A stretch of DNA of 9,819 nucleotides. Source: an uncultured Christensenellaceae bacterium (GTDB lineage Bacteria > Bacillota > Clostridia > Christensenellales > UBA3700). Location: contig CABKMX010000020.1 in assembly GCA_902373595.1 (NCBI GenBank), forward strand, positions 1-9,819. Reading direction: 5' to 3'. A model generated the notes under the pieces. It was not told the origin of the DNA. It did not search any database and saw nothing but the letters and a program-made list of their open reading frames with translations. This document shows, piece by piece, positions 1 to 5,841 of the stretch. Every line of letters starts with the position of its first letter. Position 1 is the first letter of the stretch. The translations under genes were made by a program, and so were the position numbers.

Positions 1-51
1 CGAATGACCGCGCTCTTCGACGAGGGCACTTTGCGCGGTCGTGAGCGGTGA
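1..51 (+). CDS. Possible C-terminal end of a gene entering from the left edge
   Basis: Frame 1 is open from the window edge to a TGA at 49-51 and encodes RMTALFDEGTLRGRER. The residue mix and codon choice (GAC, GAG, GGC, CGC) resemble the real genes here, and the other two + frames close quickly. Sixteen residues are too few to name a family. The hairpin at 113-146 could serve it as well as the convergent ATPase gene. This may be chance, because 16 open codons are not significant alone. Confidence 0.3.
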   Translation, partial: RMTALFDEGTLRGRER

Positions 52-112
52 GCGAACGTGCCGCGTGGGAAGGGGAGTCTTGAGGGGAAAACCAAAAATA
101 GCGAGTATGAGA

Positions 113-146
113 AACGGCGACGATTGCATTTGCAATCACCGCCGTT
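113..146 (-). terminator. Two-part hairpin downstream of the ATPase gene, candidate terminator
   Basis: Arms AACGGCG (113-119) and CGCCGTT (140-146) enclose a 2-nt by 2-nt internal loop. Inside it, arms GATTGC (122-127) and GCAATC (132-137) close an ATTT loop. It starts 14 nt past the ATPase stop codon. On the minus strand the nearest T-rich stretch (TATTTTTGGTTTT, about 89-101) is about 12 nt beyond the stem, farther than in a textbook terminator. On the + strand ATTTTT also lies well past the stem. A weak or bidirectional terminator is the likeliest role. Confidence 0.4.
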
Positions 147-159
147 GCGATTCGAAGCG

Positions 160-1422
160 TCAATTTTTGGGTTGCCCCTCAAAGAGCGAAGCGATAAACT
201 GTGTTGCACTCCTCCCCGACTTGCCCGATCCGCGCATTTGCCATTGCAGCGCGCGGCGGCACAGTTCGTCGTCGGGCATGTCTATGCCTTTGCGAGCGGC
301 GAGGTTGCGGACGATGTCGAGGTATTGCTGTTGATCGGGCGACGGGTAGTAGATCGTCAAACCGAAGCGTGCGACGAGGGACAGCTTTTCCGCAAGCGTA
401 TCCGAGCGGTGGACTTCGTCGTCATCGACGCGCATGTCGTTGCGGTCGGAGAAATTCTCCTTGATCAAGTGTCTGCGGTTGGAGGTCGCATAGATCAGCA
501 CGTTGGACGGACGGCACTCGAGTCCGCCCTCGATGATTGCCTTGAAGTATTTGTATTCGATCTCGAACTCTTCGAACGACAGGTCGTCAAGGTAGAGGAT
601 GAAGCGGTAGTTGCGGTCCTTGATTTTGGCGATTAATTGGCTGATTGAGGTGAATTGGTGCTTGAACACCTCGATGACGCGCAGCCCTCTCTCGGCATAT
701 TCGCACATCAACGCCTTGATGCTGGACGACTTGCCCGTGCCGCCGTCGCCGTAGAGGAGCACATTGTTGGCGCTGTTGCCGTCAAGGAAGGCGAGGGTGT
801 TGTCGAGGAGCTGTTTTTTCTGCAATTCATAGCCGACGAGGTCGCTCAATTTTTTGGTCTCCGTGTCGGTTATGTGCTGCAAATCGATTTCGGTGCTGCC
901 CGAAGAACTGATCAGACGGAACGCGTCGTAGAGCGCGTATTCGCCGACGCCGAAGCGCGAGTACCACTCGGAGAGGGCGTCGATTGCCTTGTCGGGATCG
1001 GTCACGCATTCGAGCGATTTTGAAAGCTCCGCGATGCGGCCGCCGGCGCGGGTGCGCGAGCGTTTGCCGTCGCCGACATAGGTGTAGTCGGATATCGCCG
1101 GCGCGAATTTGCCGAACAACTCGACGAGGTCAATCGAGAAGAGCTCGAAGATCGCTTTGAGGTCGTTTGCGGCGACGTCCTTGAGACTGCCTTGAGGGAC
1201 AGAGCGCCTTTCGCACGCGAGGGAGAACGCATTCTCGTCCGTTGCGAGAAGGAAGGCGACGTAGTGGTGCCACAAATTGCCGGTGACGCCGTATTCCGCC
1301 GCAAAGTCGAGCAGCTCGCTGGCGACTCTGCCGACGGTTTTTTTGCCGTCGGCGAGGTCTTTCACCGCGCCGCGGCAGGGGTCGTAAAGTATGCAATCGT
1401 CAATGATCTCTTTGATGTTCAT
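160..1422 (-). CDS. DUF815-family AAA+ ATPase
   Basis: A 420-residue predicted P-loop ATPase. Seen: GYELQKKQLLDNT near residues 197-209; Walker A GDGGTGKS at 225-232 inside NNVLLYGDGGTGKSS; Walker B FILYLDDLSFE near 274-284 with the acidic pair D279-D280; and ATSNRRHL near 312-319 at the sensor-1 position. This order, including LDDLSFEEFE, EGGLECRPSNVLIYATSNRRH and the late R/G-rich RGSGKSGRSATQFI, is the signature of the DUF815 family. The N-terminal 190 residues are a helical region of unknown role. The start at 1422 is chosen because GGAG sits 6 nt upstream and a promoter-like TATACT lies at 1442-1447; a longer frame to 1491 would run past both. The gene stands alone and is divergent from the two-component operon. 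The cellular role of DUF815 proteins is not established; a remodelling or loader activity is only analogy. Confidence 0.94.
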   Translation of the reverse strand: MNIKEIIDDCILYDPCRGAVKDLADGKKTVGRVASELLDFAAEYGVTGNLWHHYVAFLLATDENAFSLACERRSVPQGSLKDVAANDLKAIFELFSIDLVELFGKFAPAISDYTYVGDGKRSRTRAGGRIAELSKSLECVTDPDKAIDALSEWYSRFGVGEYALYDAFRLISSSGSTEIDLQHITDTETKKLSDLVGYELQKKQLLDNTLAFLDGNSANNVLLYGDGGTGKSSSIKALMCEYAERGLRVIEVFKHQFTSISQLIAKIKDRNYRFILYLDDLSFEEFEIEYKYFKAIIEGGLECRPSNVLIYATSNRRHLIKENFSDRNDMRVDDDEVHRSDTLAEKLSLVARFGLTIYYPSPDQQQYLDIVRNLAARKGIDMPDDELCRRALQWQMRGSGKSGRSATQFIASLFEGQPKN

Positions 1423-1441
1423 ATTCTTCTCCGTTGCGTAC

Positions 1442-1470
1442 AGTATAGCACTTCGCCGCCGCGAAATAAA
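1442..1470 (-). promoter_or_regulatory. Candidate promoter of the DUF815 ATPase gene
   Basis: On the minus strand, TATACT (1447-1442; five of six to TATAAT) lies 17 nt from TTTATT (1470-1465), a poor -35 box. Transcription would begin near 1435 and leave a leader of about 12 nt that carries the GGAG ribosome binding site. The terminator at 1490-1518 lies just upstream, so the ATPase gene is insulated from minus-strand transcription arriving from the intergenic region. Confidence 0.5.
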
Positions 1471-1489
1471 CAAAATGCAATCAATTTGC

Positions 1490-1518
1490 AAAAAAACTCC
1501 CGTCGAAACCGACGGGAG
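1490..1518 (-). terminator. Strong minus-strand intrinsic terminator with no gene upstream
   Basis: On the minus strand a perfect 9-bp stem CTCCCGTCG/CGACGGGAG with a GTTT loop is followed directly by seven T (the complement of A 1490-1496). This is a textbook Rho-independent terminator. It lies upstream of the ATPase gene, so it cannot end that transcript. It would end a minus-strand RNA that starts somewhere in 1519-1839, where no convincing protein gene exists. Confidence 0.8.
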
Positions 1519-1839
1519 GGTTTGCTCAGTAGAGGGAGATTAAGAGGAGTGTTTATAATAGGTGTTTGGAAGAAGTCTTTGTGTGTTACTCCGGCTCTAC
1601 TTCGCTCAGGGGGGCTTGTTTTTGTGCCTTCATTATATGGCGGCAGACTTAAAGGCGCATTAAAATCGAAAAATTTTTCAAAAAATTTTTCTTTGCCGCC
1701 GAAAAGCCGCCAAAACAATAAAATTTATTTTTTGCGCGCAATTAATATAGGTTTAATGCTTTGATTTTATTATATAATTAAACATGCAAAAGAGTCGAGT
1801 ATGTGGCGCTGTACACATATCGAACGAATGGAGTGAGTC
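1519..1839. other. Intergenic region, possible small RNA or dispersed repeat
   Basis: About 320 bases without a convincing protein gene. Contents: minus-strand TATAAT at 1637-1632 without a clear -35 partner; + strand TATAAT at 1554-1559, also without one; a tandem pair of A-tract/T-tract units, A5T5C at 1669-1679 and A6T5C at 1680-1691; a duplicated GCCGCC around 1695-1711; and the + promoter near 1750-1778. The minus strand of about 1519-1660 reads as low-complexity, proline/serine/arginine-rich translation with no start signal and ends at the terminator 1490-1518. A non-coding RNA or a copy of an interspersed element fits better than a protein gene. Confidence 0.4.
1750..1778 (+). promoter_or_regulatory. 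Candidate promoter of the two-component operon
   Basis: A perfect TATAAT at 1773-1778 sits in a very AT-rich stretch. The -35 position 17 nt upstream (GGTTTA, 1750-1755) is weak, which is common in promoters that depend on an activator. Transcription would start near 1785, giving a leader of about 55 nt that contains AAGAGTCGAGT (1790-1800) and the ribosome binding site GGAG, 6 nt before the ATG at 1840. The A-tract pair at 1669-1691 lies about 80-115 nt upstream of the start. Confidence 0.5.
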
Positions 1840-2520
1840 ATGAAGATATTGCTTGTCGAAGACGAAGTGCAGATGTCCGAAGCAATCGCGTCGCTGCTCA
1901 AGAAGAATCAATGCTTGGTCGAGTGCGCCTATGACGGCGAAGAGGGCTACCGCATGGGGCTTGTCGGCGACTATGACGTGATTATCATGGACATCATGAT
2001 GCCGGTGATGGACGGCTATACCGCCGTCAAAAAGCTGCGCGCGGCGGATATCAAGACGCCAATCATCATGCTGACCGCTCTCGCGTCGGTCGAAGACAAG
2101 GTCAAGGGGCTGGACATCGGCGCGGACGACTATATGACCAAGCCGTTCTCGATGGACGAGCTCACCGCGAGGCTGCGTGCGATCACGAGGCGCAGGCGCG
2201 GAGACTCTGTCGGAAACGAACTCAAAGTGGGCAACACCACTCTCAACATCAAGGAATACAAGCTGTCGTGCGGCGGCAAGAGCATCGCTCTGTCGGGCAA
2301 AGAGTACGAGCTGGCGCTTTGTTTTTTCTCCAATCCCGGAGCGGTGTACACAAAGGACGAACTCATCAACAAGGCGTGGGGGTTCAATTGTGATTTCGAA
2401 TCCAACAATCTCGAGGTCTATATGTCGTTTTTGCGCAAGAAGCTGGGCTTTTTGGGCAGCGACGTCGTGCTGACATCGGTGCGCGGCGTGGGGTACAAGA
2501 TGTCCGCGCCGCAAGGGTAA
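1840..2520 (+). CDS. OmpR/PhoB-family response regulator
   Basis: A 226-residue transcription factor, the usual length for this family. The receiver domain occupies residues 1-118. It has the acidic pocket E7-D8, the phospho-acceptor D51 in VIIMDIMMPVMDG, the switch residue T79 in IIMLTA, and K101 in MTKPF, so all key residues are present. A linker with RRRRGDS leads to a winged-helix DNA-binding domain at about 128-222, seen in SGKEYELALCFFSNPG, KDELINKAWGF, NNLEVYMSFLRKKL and SVRGVGYKM. It should be phosphorylated by the kinase encoded directly downstream, whose ATG shares a base with this stop codon (TAATG). The start is supported by GGAG 6 nt upstream. The target genes and signal cannot be read from the sequence. 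Confidence 0.97.
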   Translation: MKILLVEDEVQMSEAIASLLKKNQCLVECAYDGEEGYRMGLVGDYDVIIMDIMMPVMDGYTAVKKLRAADIKTPIIMLTALASVEDKVKGLDIGADDYMTKPFSMDELTARLRAITRRRRGDSVGNELKVGNTTLNIKEYKLSCGGKSIALSGKEYELALCFFSNPGAVYTKDELINKAWGFNCDFESNNLEVYMSFLRKKLGFLGSDVVLTSVRGVGYKMSAPQG

Positions 2521-3830
2521 TGACCGCTCAAGACAGGGCTCTTGACAAATTGCGCAGGCGGTTCATCGCGATTTTCGTCGCGGTGGGCGGTCTGTTTTTG
2601 CTCTTGGCGTACGGCGTCATCTTCGCGTCCAACGTCGTGCAGACGGACGTGTCAATCGACGAGAGATTGTCCGAAGCGCTCGACCGCGCGCCTATCCCTG
2701 CGGGGGCCGAAGACGAAATGCAGTCTTGGCTTGCGCGCAACGCGTGCATGATCATCGTCGAGGTGACCGGCAAAGTCGGCGCCGGGACGTACTCCTTCAA
2801 CACCGACGACCTCAACGATAACGAATTGAACGGAATCGTCGCGATGCTGGACGACATCGAGGACGAAAACGCCGACTTCGAGATTGACGGCAGATACTTT
2901 CGCGCGCACAGACAAATCACGATCGGAGACGCCGAGAGGGAGAGCGTCACCGTCTATTCCGTCTATGACTGGACGGACGACCGCGCCGATTTGATCAATT
3001 CGGGCGTGACGACCGCGGTGATTTATCTTTTCTGCCTGGTGCTGCTCTACATCTTCGGACAGTTGGTGTCGAGGCAGATTATCGCTCCGGTCAAACAGTC
3101 GTACGAGCAGCAAAAACAGCTGGTCGCCGACGCGTCGCATGAGCTCAAAACGCCGCTCGCAATCATAGGCGCGAACATGTATTTGATCAAGTCCGACCCC
3201 GGCGCGACCGTTGCGGAAAACGAGCATTGGATTGAAAACGTCGACGCGCAATTGGCGAGAATGAGCGCGCTGATCACCGATATGCTCGAATTGTTCCGCG
3301 CGGACAGCCAAACTACGGGCGTGAAGACGGAAGAGAATCTGTCCGAGATGCTGGACGGTGTTTTGCTCAGTTTCGAAGCGAGATGTTTTGAGAAGAACAT
3401 AGAACTGACCCAGCACATCTCGCCGGCGATAACTCTCAATTGCTATGCAAAACAAGTGGAGCGGCTGTTCAACATATTGATGGACAACGCGCTCAAATAT
3501 ACGCCCGAAAAGGGCAGAATCGACGTCGAGATGAAGTCGGACAAGCGCGGAGTGAACGCGGTGTTCACCAACTACGGCACGGGCATCGCAAAGGAGCATT
3601 TGACAAAGATCTTCGATCGCTTCTATCGCGTGGACAACGCGCGCACGCAGAGCGCCGCCGCAGGCAGTTTCGGATTGGGACTGTCGCTCGCCAAAAACAT
3701 AGTGATGAATCACGACGGCGAGATAGAGTGCGACAGCGACGGGACGACATACACAAAATTCATCGTGAGACTTCCCAAGAGCGGCGCTCAGACGGCATTG
3801 CTCAAGCGCAGCAAAAAGGAAAAAGAATAA
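2520..3830 (+). CDS. Membrane sensor histidine kinase, partner of the upstream regulator
   Basis: A 436-residue HisKA/HATPase_c kinase. Membrane segments lie near residues 15-37 and 163-183. They enclose an acidic extracytoplasmic domain of about 125 residues with no recognisable family, the likely sensor. Phosphorylated His207 is in VADASHELKTPLA. The N box is MDNALKYT (N323), the F box KIFDRFYRVDNAR (about 363-375) and the G2 box GSFGLGLSLAKN (about 382-393). Only about 25 residues separate the second membrane segment from His207, so no full HAMP domain fits. The G1 position reads NYGTGI, with Asn351 in place of the usual Asp; this variant is seen in other Gram-positive kinases and need not mean inactivity. 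Translation is coupled to the regulator gene by a TAATG overlap, with AAGGG just before the ATG. A terminator follows. Confidence 0.96.
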   Translation: MTAQDRALDKLRRRFIAIFVAVGGLFLLLAYGVIFASNVVQTDVSIDERLSEALDRAPIPAGAEDEMQSWLARNACMIIVEVTGKVGAGTYSFNTDDLNDNELNGIVAMLDDIEDENADFEIDGRYFRAHRQITIGDAERESVTVYSVYDWTDDRADLINSGVTTAVIYLFCLVLLYIFGQLVSRQIIAPVKQSYEQQKQLVADASHELKTPLAIIGANMYLIKSDPGATVAENEHWIENVDAQLARMSALITDMLELFRADSQTTGVKTEENLSEMLDGVLLSFEARCFEKNIELTQHISPAITLNCYAKQVERLFNILMDNALKYTPEKGRIDVEMKSDKRGVNAVFTNYGTGIAKEHLTKIFDRFYRVDNARTQSAAAGSFGLGLSLAKNIVMNHDGEIECDSDGTTYTKFIVRLPKSGAQTALLKRSKKEKE

Positions 3831-3851
3831 GGCGCCGAGGCGTCTTTTTTT
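3829..3851 (+). terminator. Intrinsic terminator of the two-component operon
   Basis: Stem GGCGC (3831-3835) pairs with GCGTC (3840-3844), including one G-U pair, around a CGAG loop. It is extended by AA/TT pairs and followed by a run of seven T (3845-3851). It overlaps the kinase stop codon. GCGCC just after the T-run offers an alternative pairing. Confidence 0.75.
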
Positions 3852-3894
3852 GCGCCGCAAAGCCGCGCGCGCCGCGCCGATATTTCAAATCAAT

Positions 3895-3949
3895 GTAAAA
3901 TTTCGGCTTTACCTATTGACATGGAGCGCATTTTGTGGTTTTGTATAAG
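3895..3949 (+). promoter_or_regulatory. Candidate promoter region of the PD-(D/E)XK gene
   Basis: A perfect TTGACA lies at 3916-3921. The best -10 word, TATAAG (3944-3949), is 22 nt away, too far for a standard promoter; TTGTAT (3941-3946) gives 19 nt. Just upstream, GTAAA (3895-3899) and TTTAC (3908-3912) form a small inverted repeat that could bind a regulator. The sequence from 3894, TGTAAAATTTCGG, matches 12 of 13 bases of a stretch at 8702 upstream of the transporter-fusion gene. Confidence 0.4.
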
Positions 3950-3950
3950 A

Positions 3951-3974
3951 GAGGGGGACATCCCCTCAAGGAGG
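3951..3974 (+). promoter_or_regulatory. Ribosome binding site with two competing hairpins
   Basis: GAGGGG (3951-3956) pairs with CCCCTC (3962-3967) across GACAT. The last four bases of that arm, CCTC (3964-3967), can instead pair with GAGG (3971-3974) of the AAGGAGG ribosome binding site across AAG. The two structures exclude each other, one leaving the site free and the other masking it. If transcription began at about 3956 the first structure would lose its 5' arm, so its relevance depends on the true start site. Confidence 0.35.
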
Positions 3975-3979
3975 AAATT

Positions 3980-5092
3980 ATGAAAGGATCAAGCAGAGTT
4001 CTCTACTACGGCGAGAGCGGACTCGTCTCGGGACTGGTCGACGACGTCATTGCCGCCCGTGCAGACAAAAAACTTCTCGAAAGCATTGTCTGGAACGGCA
4101 AGACCCCCGACTTCGTCAAAGAGGTCGAATATTGCGAATATCTGCCCGAATACAGGTTGGGGGACTTCGGCTCGCCCGATCTCGTGATTGTCGCCCACTC
4201 TTCCAACGCCAAGTTCATTGTGTTCGTCGAAGCCAAGGTCGTGTCCTATGCCAACGCCTGCTCGAACGAGGCGAGTTTTCGCCAGGCGCGTACGCTCAAC
4301 GTTCAGCTTGCGCTCGACCGCAGATTCAAGCAGGCGGTCGTCAAGGGCGGAGGCGACAACATCGAAATCTGCGAAGAAGAGGAATATGACAGCGGCATCG
4401 TCACCGACAGAGCGCGCAGTCTGCGCAAGGGAGGATTCACCTCGTTCTGCCGCAAGATCTTCGCCGACGCGGACGGATTCTATTACGTCGCATTGACCGC
4501 CGACGCCGAGTGCGAATCCCCGTACGAGGACGACAACGTGCTCAAGGCGTTGGTCGGCGCCGCATGGGAGAGAGAAAAGTCTACGTTCGGACTGTTGACA
4601 TGGAACAAATTGATCGACGAAGGCATCGTGTCGCGCGAGAGCGGCGCGTTCGCAAACGCCGCGGCGCTCATGCTCCCGATTGGCGACACCGGCGCGAACA
4701 AGCTCGTCTACACCAGCAATCCGACCAATTTGCGCGGGGTCAAACTCGAGGAGTGGAGCGAAGACAAAAAGTCGCTGATCGACGCGTTGTCGCGGTTGAC
4801 TCCATGCCTCATCGGCGCGGTCGCCGACGAGACCGAGGTCGAGGAACTGACCGGCTCGTACAGCTACCGCGTGGGCAACATCGTCTATGCGCGCATCATG
4901 TATCTGCCGACCGAAAACACCGTCGTGCTCGCGTTGCTCAAGGACGAAAACATCCCCCAATTCCTCTATGACGACGACAAACGCTTTGTGTGCAAGCTGC
5001 CCAATTCGGACAAGCAATACATAGGTTACAAGTTCTATACCGACGCCGATGTCGCGCGGTTCAGAGAGGGGCTTGACGAATACTTCGCCTGA
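3980..5092 (+). CDS. Stand-alone protein with a PD-(D/E)XK nuclease-like core
   Basis: A 370-residue cytoplasmic protein without signal peptide or membrane segment. Residues 60-90 read LGDFGSPDLVIV, a 10-residue turn, then FIVFVEAKVVSY. Asp67 plus Glu84-Ala-Lys86 on consecutive predicted strands is the arrangement of the PD-(D/E)XK fold, and the early helix with GES (residues 11-13) could supply the accessory acidic residue. The remaining 280 residues are unassigned; a tryptophan-containing middle (about 190-215) and a C-terminal alpha/beta region (about 298-370) show no family I recognise. Members of this fold include restriction enzymes, repair nucleases and inactive relatives, so DNA cleavage is not proven. 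No methyltransferase or other restriction-modification partner is nearby. The start at 3980 is set by AAGGAGG 5 nt upstream; an in-frame GTG/ATG further up lacks this. It is alone between two terminators. Confidence 0.8.
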   Translation: MKGSSRVLYYGESGLVSGLVDDVIAARADKKLLESIVWNGKTPDFVKEVEYCEYLPEYRLGDFGSPDLVIVAHSSNAKFIVFVEAKVVSYANACSNEASFRQARTLNVQLALDRRFKQAVVKGGGDNIEICEEEEYDSGIVTDRARSLRKGGFTSFCRKIFADADGFYYVALTADAECESPYEDDNVLKALVGAAWEREKSTFGLLTWNKLIDEGIVSRESGAFANAAALMLPIGDTGANKLVYTSNPTNLRGVKLEEWSEDKKSLIDALSRLTPCLIGAVADETEVEELTGSYSYRVGNIVYARIMYLPTENTVVLALLKDENIPQFLYDDDKRFVCKLPNSDKQYIGYKFYTDADVARFREGLDEYFA

Positions 5093-5114
5093 ATCCGAAA
5101 AAGAAAAAACAAAT

Positions 5115-5144
5115 ACGGCTCCGAGCGATCGGAGCCGTCATTTT
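5115..5144. terminator. Bidirectional terminator between convergent genes
   Basis: A perfect 10-bp stem ACGGCTCCGA (5115-5124)/TCGGAGCCGT (5129-5138) closes a GCGA tetraloop of the stable GNRA type. On the + strand CATTTTAT follows. On the minus strand ATTTGTTTTTTCTTTTT follows. It lies 22 nt after the + gene stop and 4 nt beyond the HAD gene stop, so it should end both transcripts; the minus direction has the better T-tract. Confidence 0.85.
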
Positions 5145-5841
5145 ATACGCCGCTGTATGCGTTCTTGAACGCGTAGTAGGCTTGTCTGAGACTGCGGCAG
5201 GCGAGGTCGGAGTGATATTTGAGCGTATCCCAATGCTCTGCGGACGCGGCGTCGTAAAGACCGACGGTGAAGAAGCCCGCTTTTTTTGCGCTCGCTATGC
5301 CGATGTGGCTGTCCTCGAACACCGCACATTGAGAGGGCTTGAGCCCCAGCTTGCTGCACTCGCGAAGATATACGTCGGGTCTGTCCTTGCCGACGCCGAC
5401 CTCTTCAATCGACGTGCCCGACCAAAACAGCGGCGCTACGCCGTGCTGTTTGAGACAGGGCCAAAACAGATCTTCGCCCAGCGCGGTCGCGACGCCTATG
5501 CGGCCGCCGTGCTTGACCAGCAGCGAGAGCAGTTTTGCCGCATACGGCTTGAGCGGCACCCGGTTGGAATACGCTTCGAGCGCGCGGTCGTGCCAAAATT
5601 CCTCGACCTCTTCGCGGCTCATCCTAATCGGCGTGTTCCGCACCGCGTATTCGGCGCAGTCGGACAGTTTGAGGTGGTTGACCGCGAGCGAGAACCCGTC
5701 GGGCATCGTCAAGCCGTCTTCGGCAAAGAGGTCGGCGTACAGCTTGTCCCACAGCCCCATCGATTCGAGGAGCGTGCCGTCCATGTCAAAGATGAAGCCC
5801 TTGAGCGAGCTCAGAATTTTGCGATCAGGTCTTTCAGCCAT
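5143..5841 (-). CDS. HAD-superfamily phosphatase, beta-phosphoglucomutase-like subfamily
   Basis: A 232-residue HAD hydrolase. Motif I is FIFDMDGTLLES with nucleophile Asp19 and acid/base Asp21. A helical cap (about 28-95) precedes motif II at VATA (Thr119). Lys152 in GVGKDRPDVYLREC is motif III, and FEDSHIGIASAKKAG with Glu176-Asp177 is motif IV. The family covers phosphatases and phosphomutases acting on small phosphorylated metabolites, usually sugar phosphates; substrate cannot be read here. The ATG at 5841 lies inside the last codons of the transporter-phosphoesterase gene, a 31-nt overlap. No good ribosome binding site precedes it, so translation is probably coupled to that gene. A later start would remove part of the first strand before motif I. 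It is the last gene of the operon, followed by the shared terminator. Confidence 0.93.
   Translation of the reverse strand: MAERPDRKILSSLKGFIFDMDGTLLESMGLWDKLYADLFAEDGLTMPDGFSLAVNHLKLSDCAEYAVRNTPIRMSREEVEEFWHDRALEAYSNRVPLKPYAAKLLSLLVKHGGRIGVATALGEDLFWPCLKQHGVAPLFWSGTSIEEVGVGKDRPDVYLRECSKLGLKPSQCAVFEDSHIGIASAKKAGFFTVGLYDAASAEHWDTLKYHSDLACRSLRQAYYAFKNAYSGV

Noticed and set aside
6..40. Inverted repeat GACCGCGC/GCGCGGTC with a 19-nt spacing
   Set aside because: It lies within a probable coding tail in GC-rich DNA and has no T-tract; chance is adequate.
1419..1718. A 99-codon minus-strand frame in the intergenic region
   Set aside because: Low-complexity composition, no ribosome binding site, and it reads straight through a strong intrinsic terminator (1490-1518) into the ATPase promoter.
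2652..3860. An open frame of 402 codons on the minus strand opposite the histidine kinase
   Set aside because: It lies antisense to an unmistakable kinase, has His/Arg/Val-rich composition, and no ribosome binding site.
3935..3979. Extended N-terminus for the nuclease-like protein from 3935
   Set aside because: The extension translates the promoter and hairpin region, and the perfect AAGGAGG site fixes the start at 3980.
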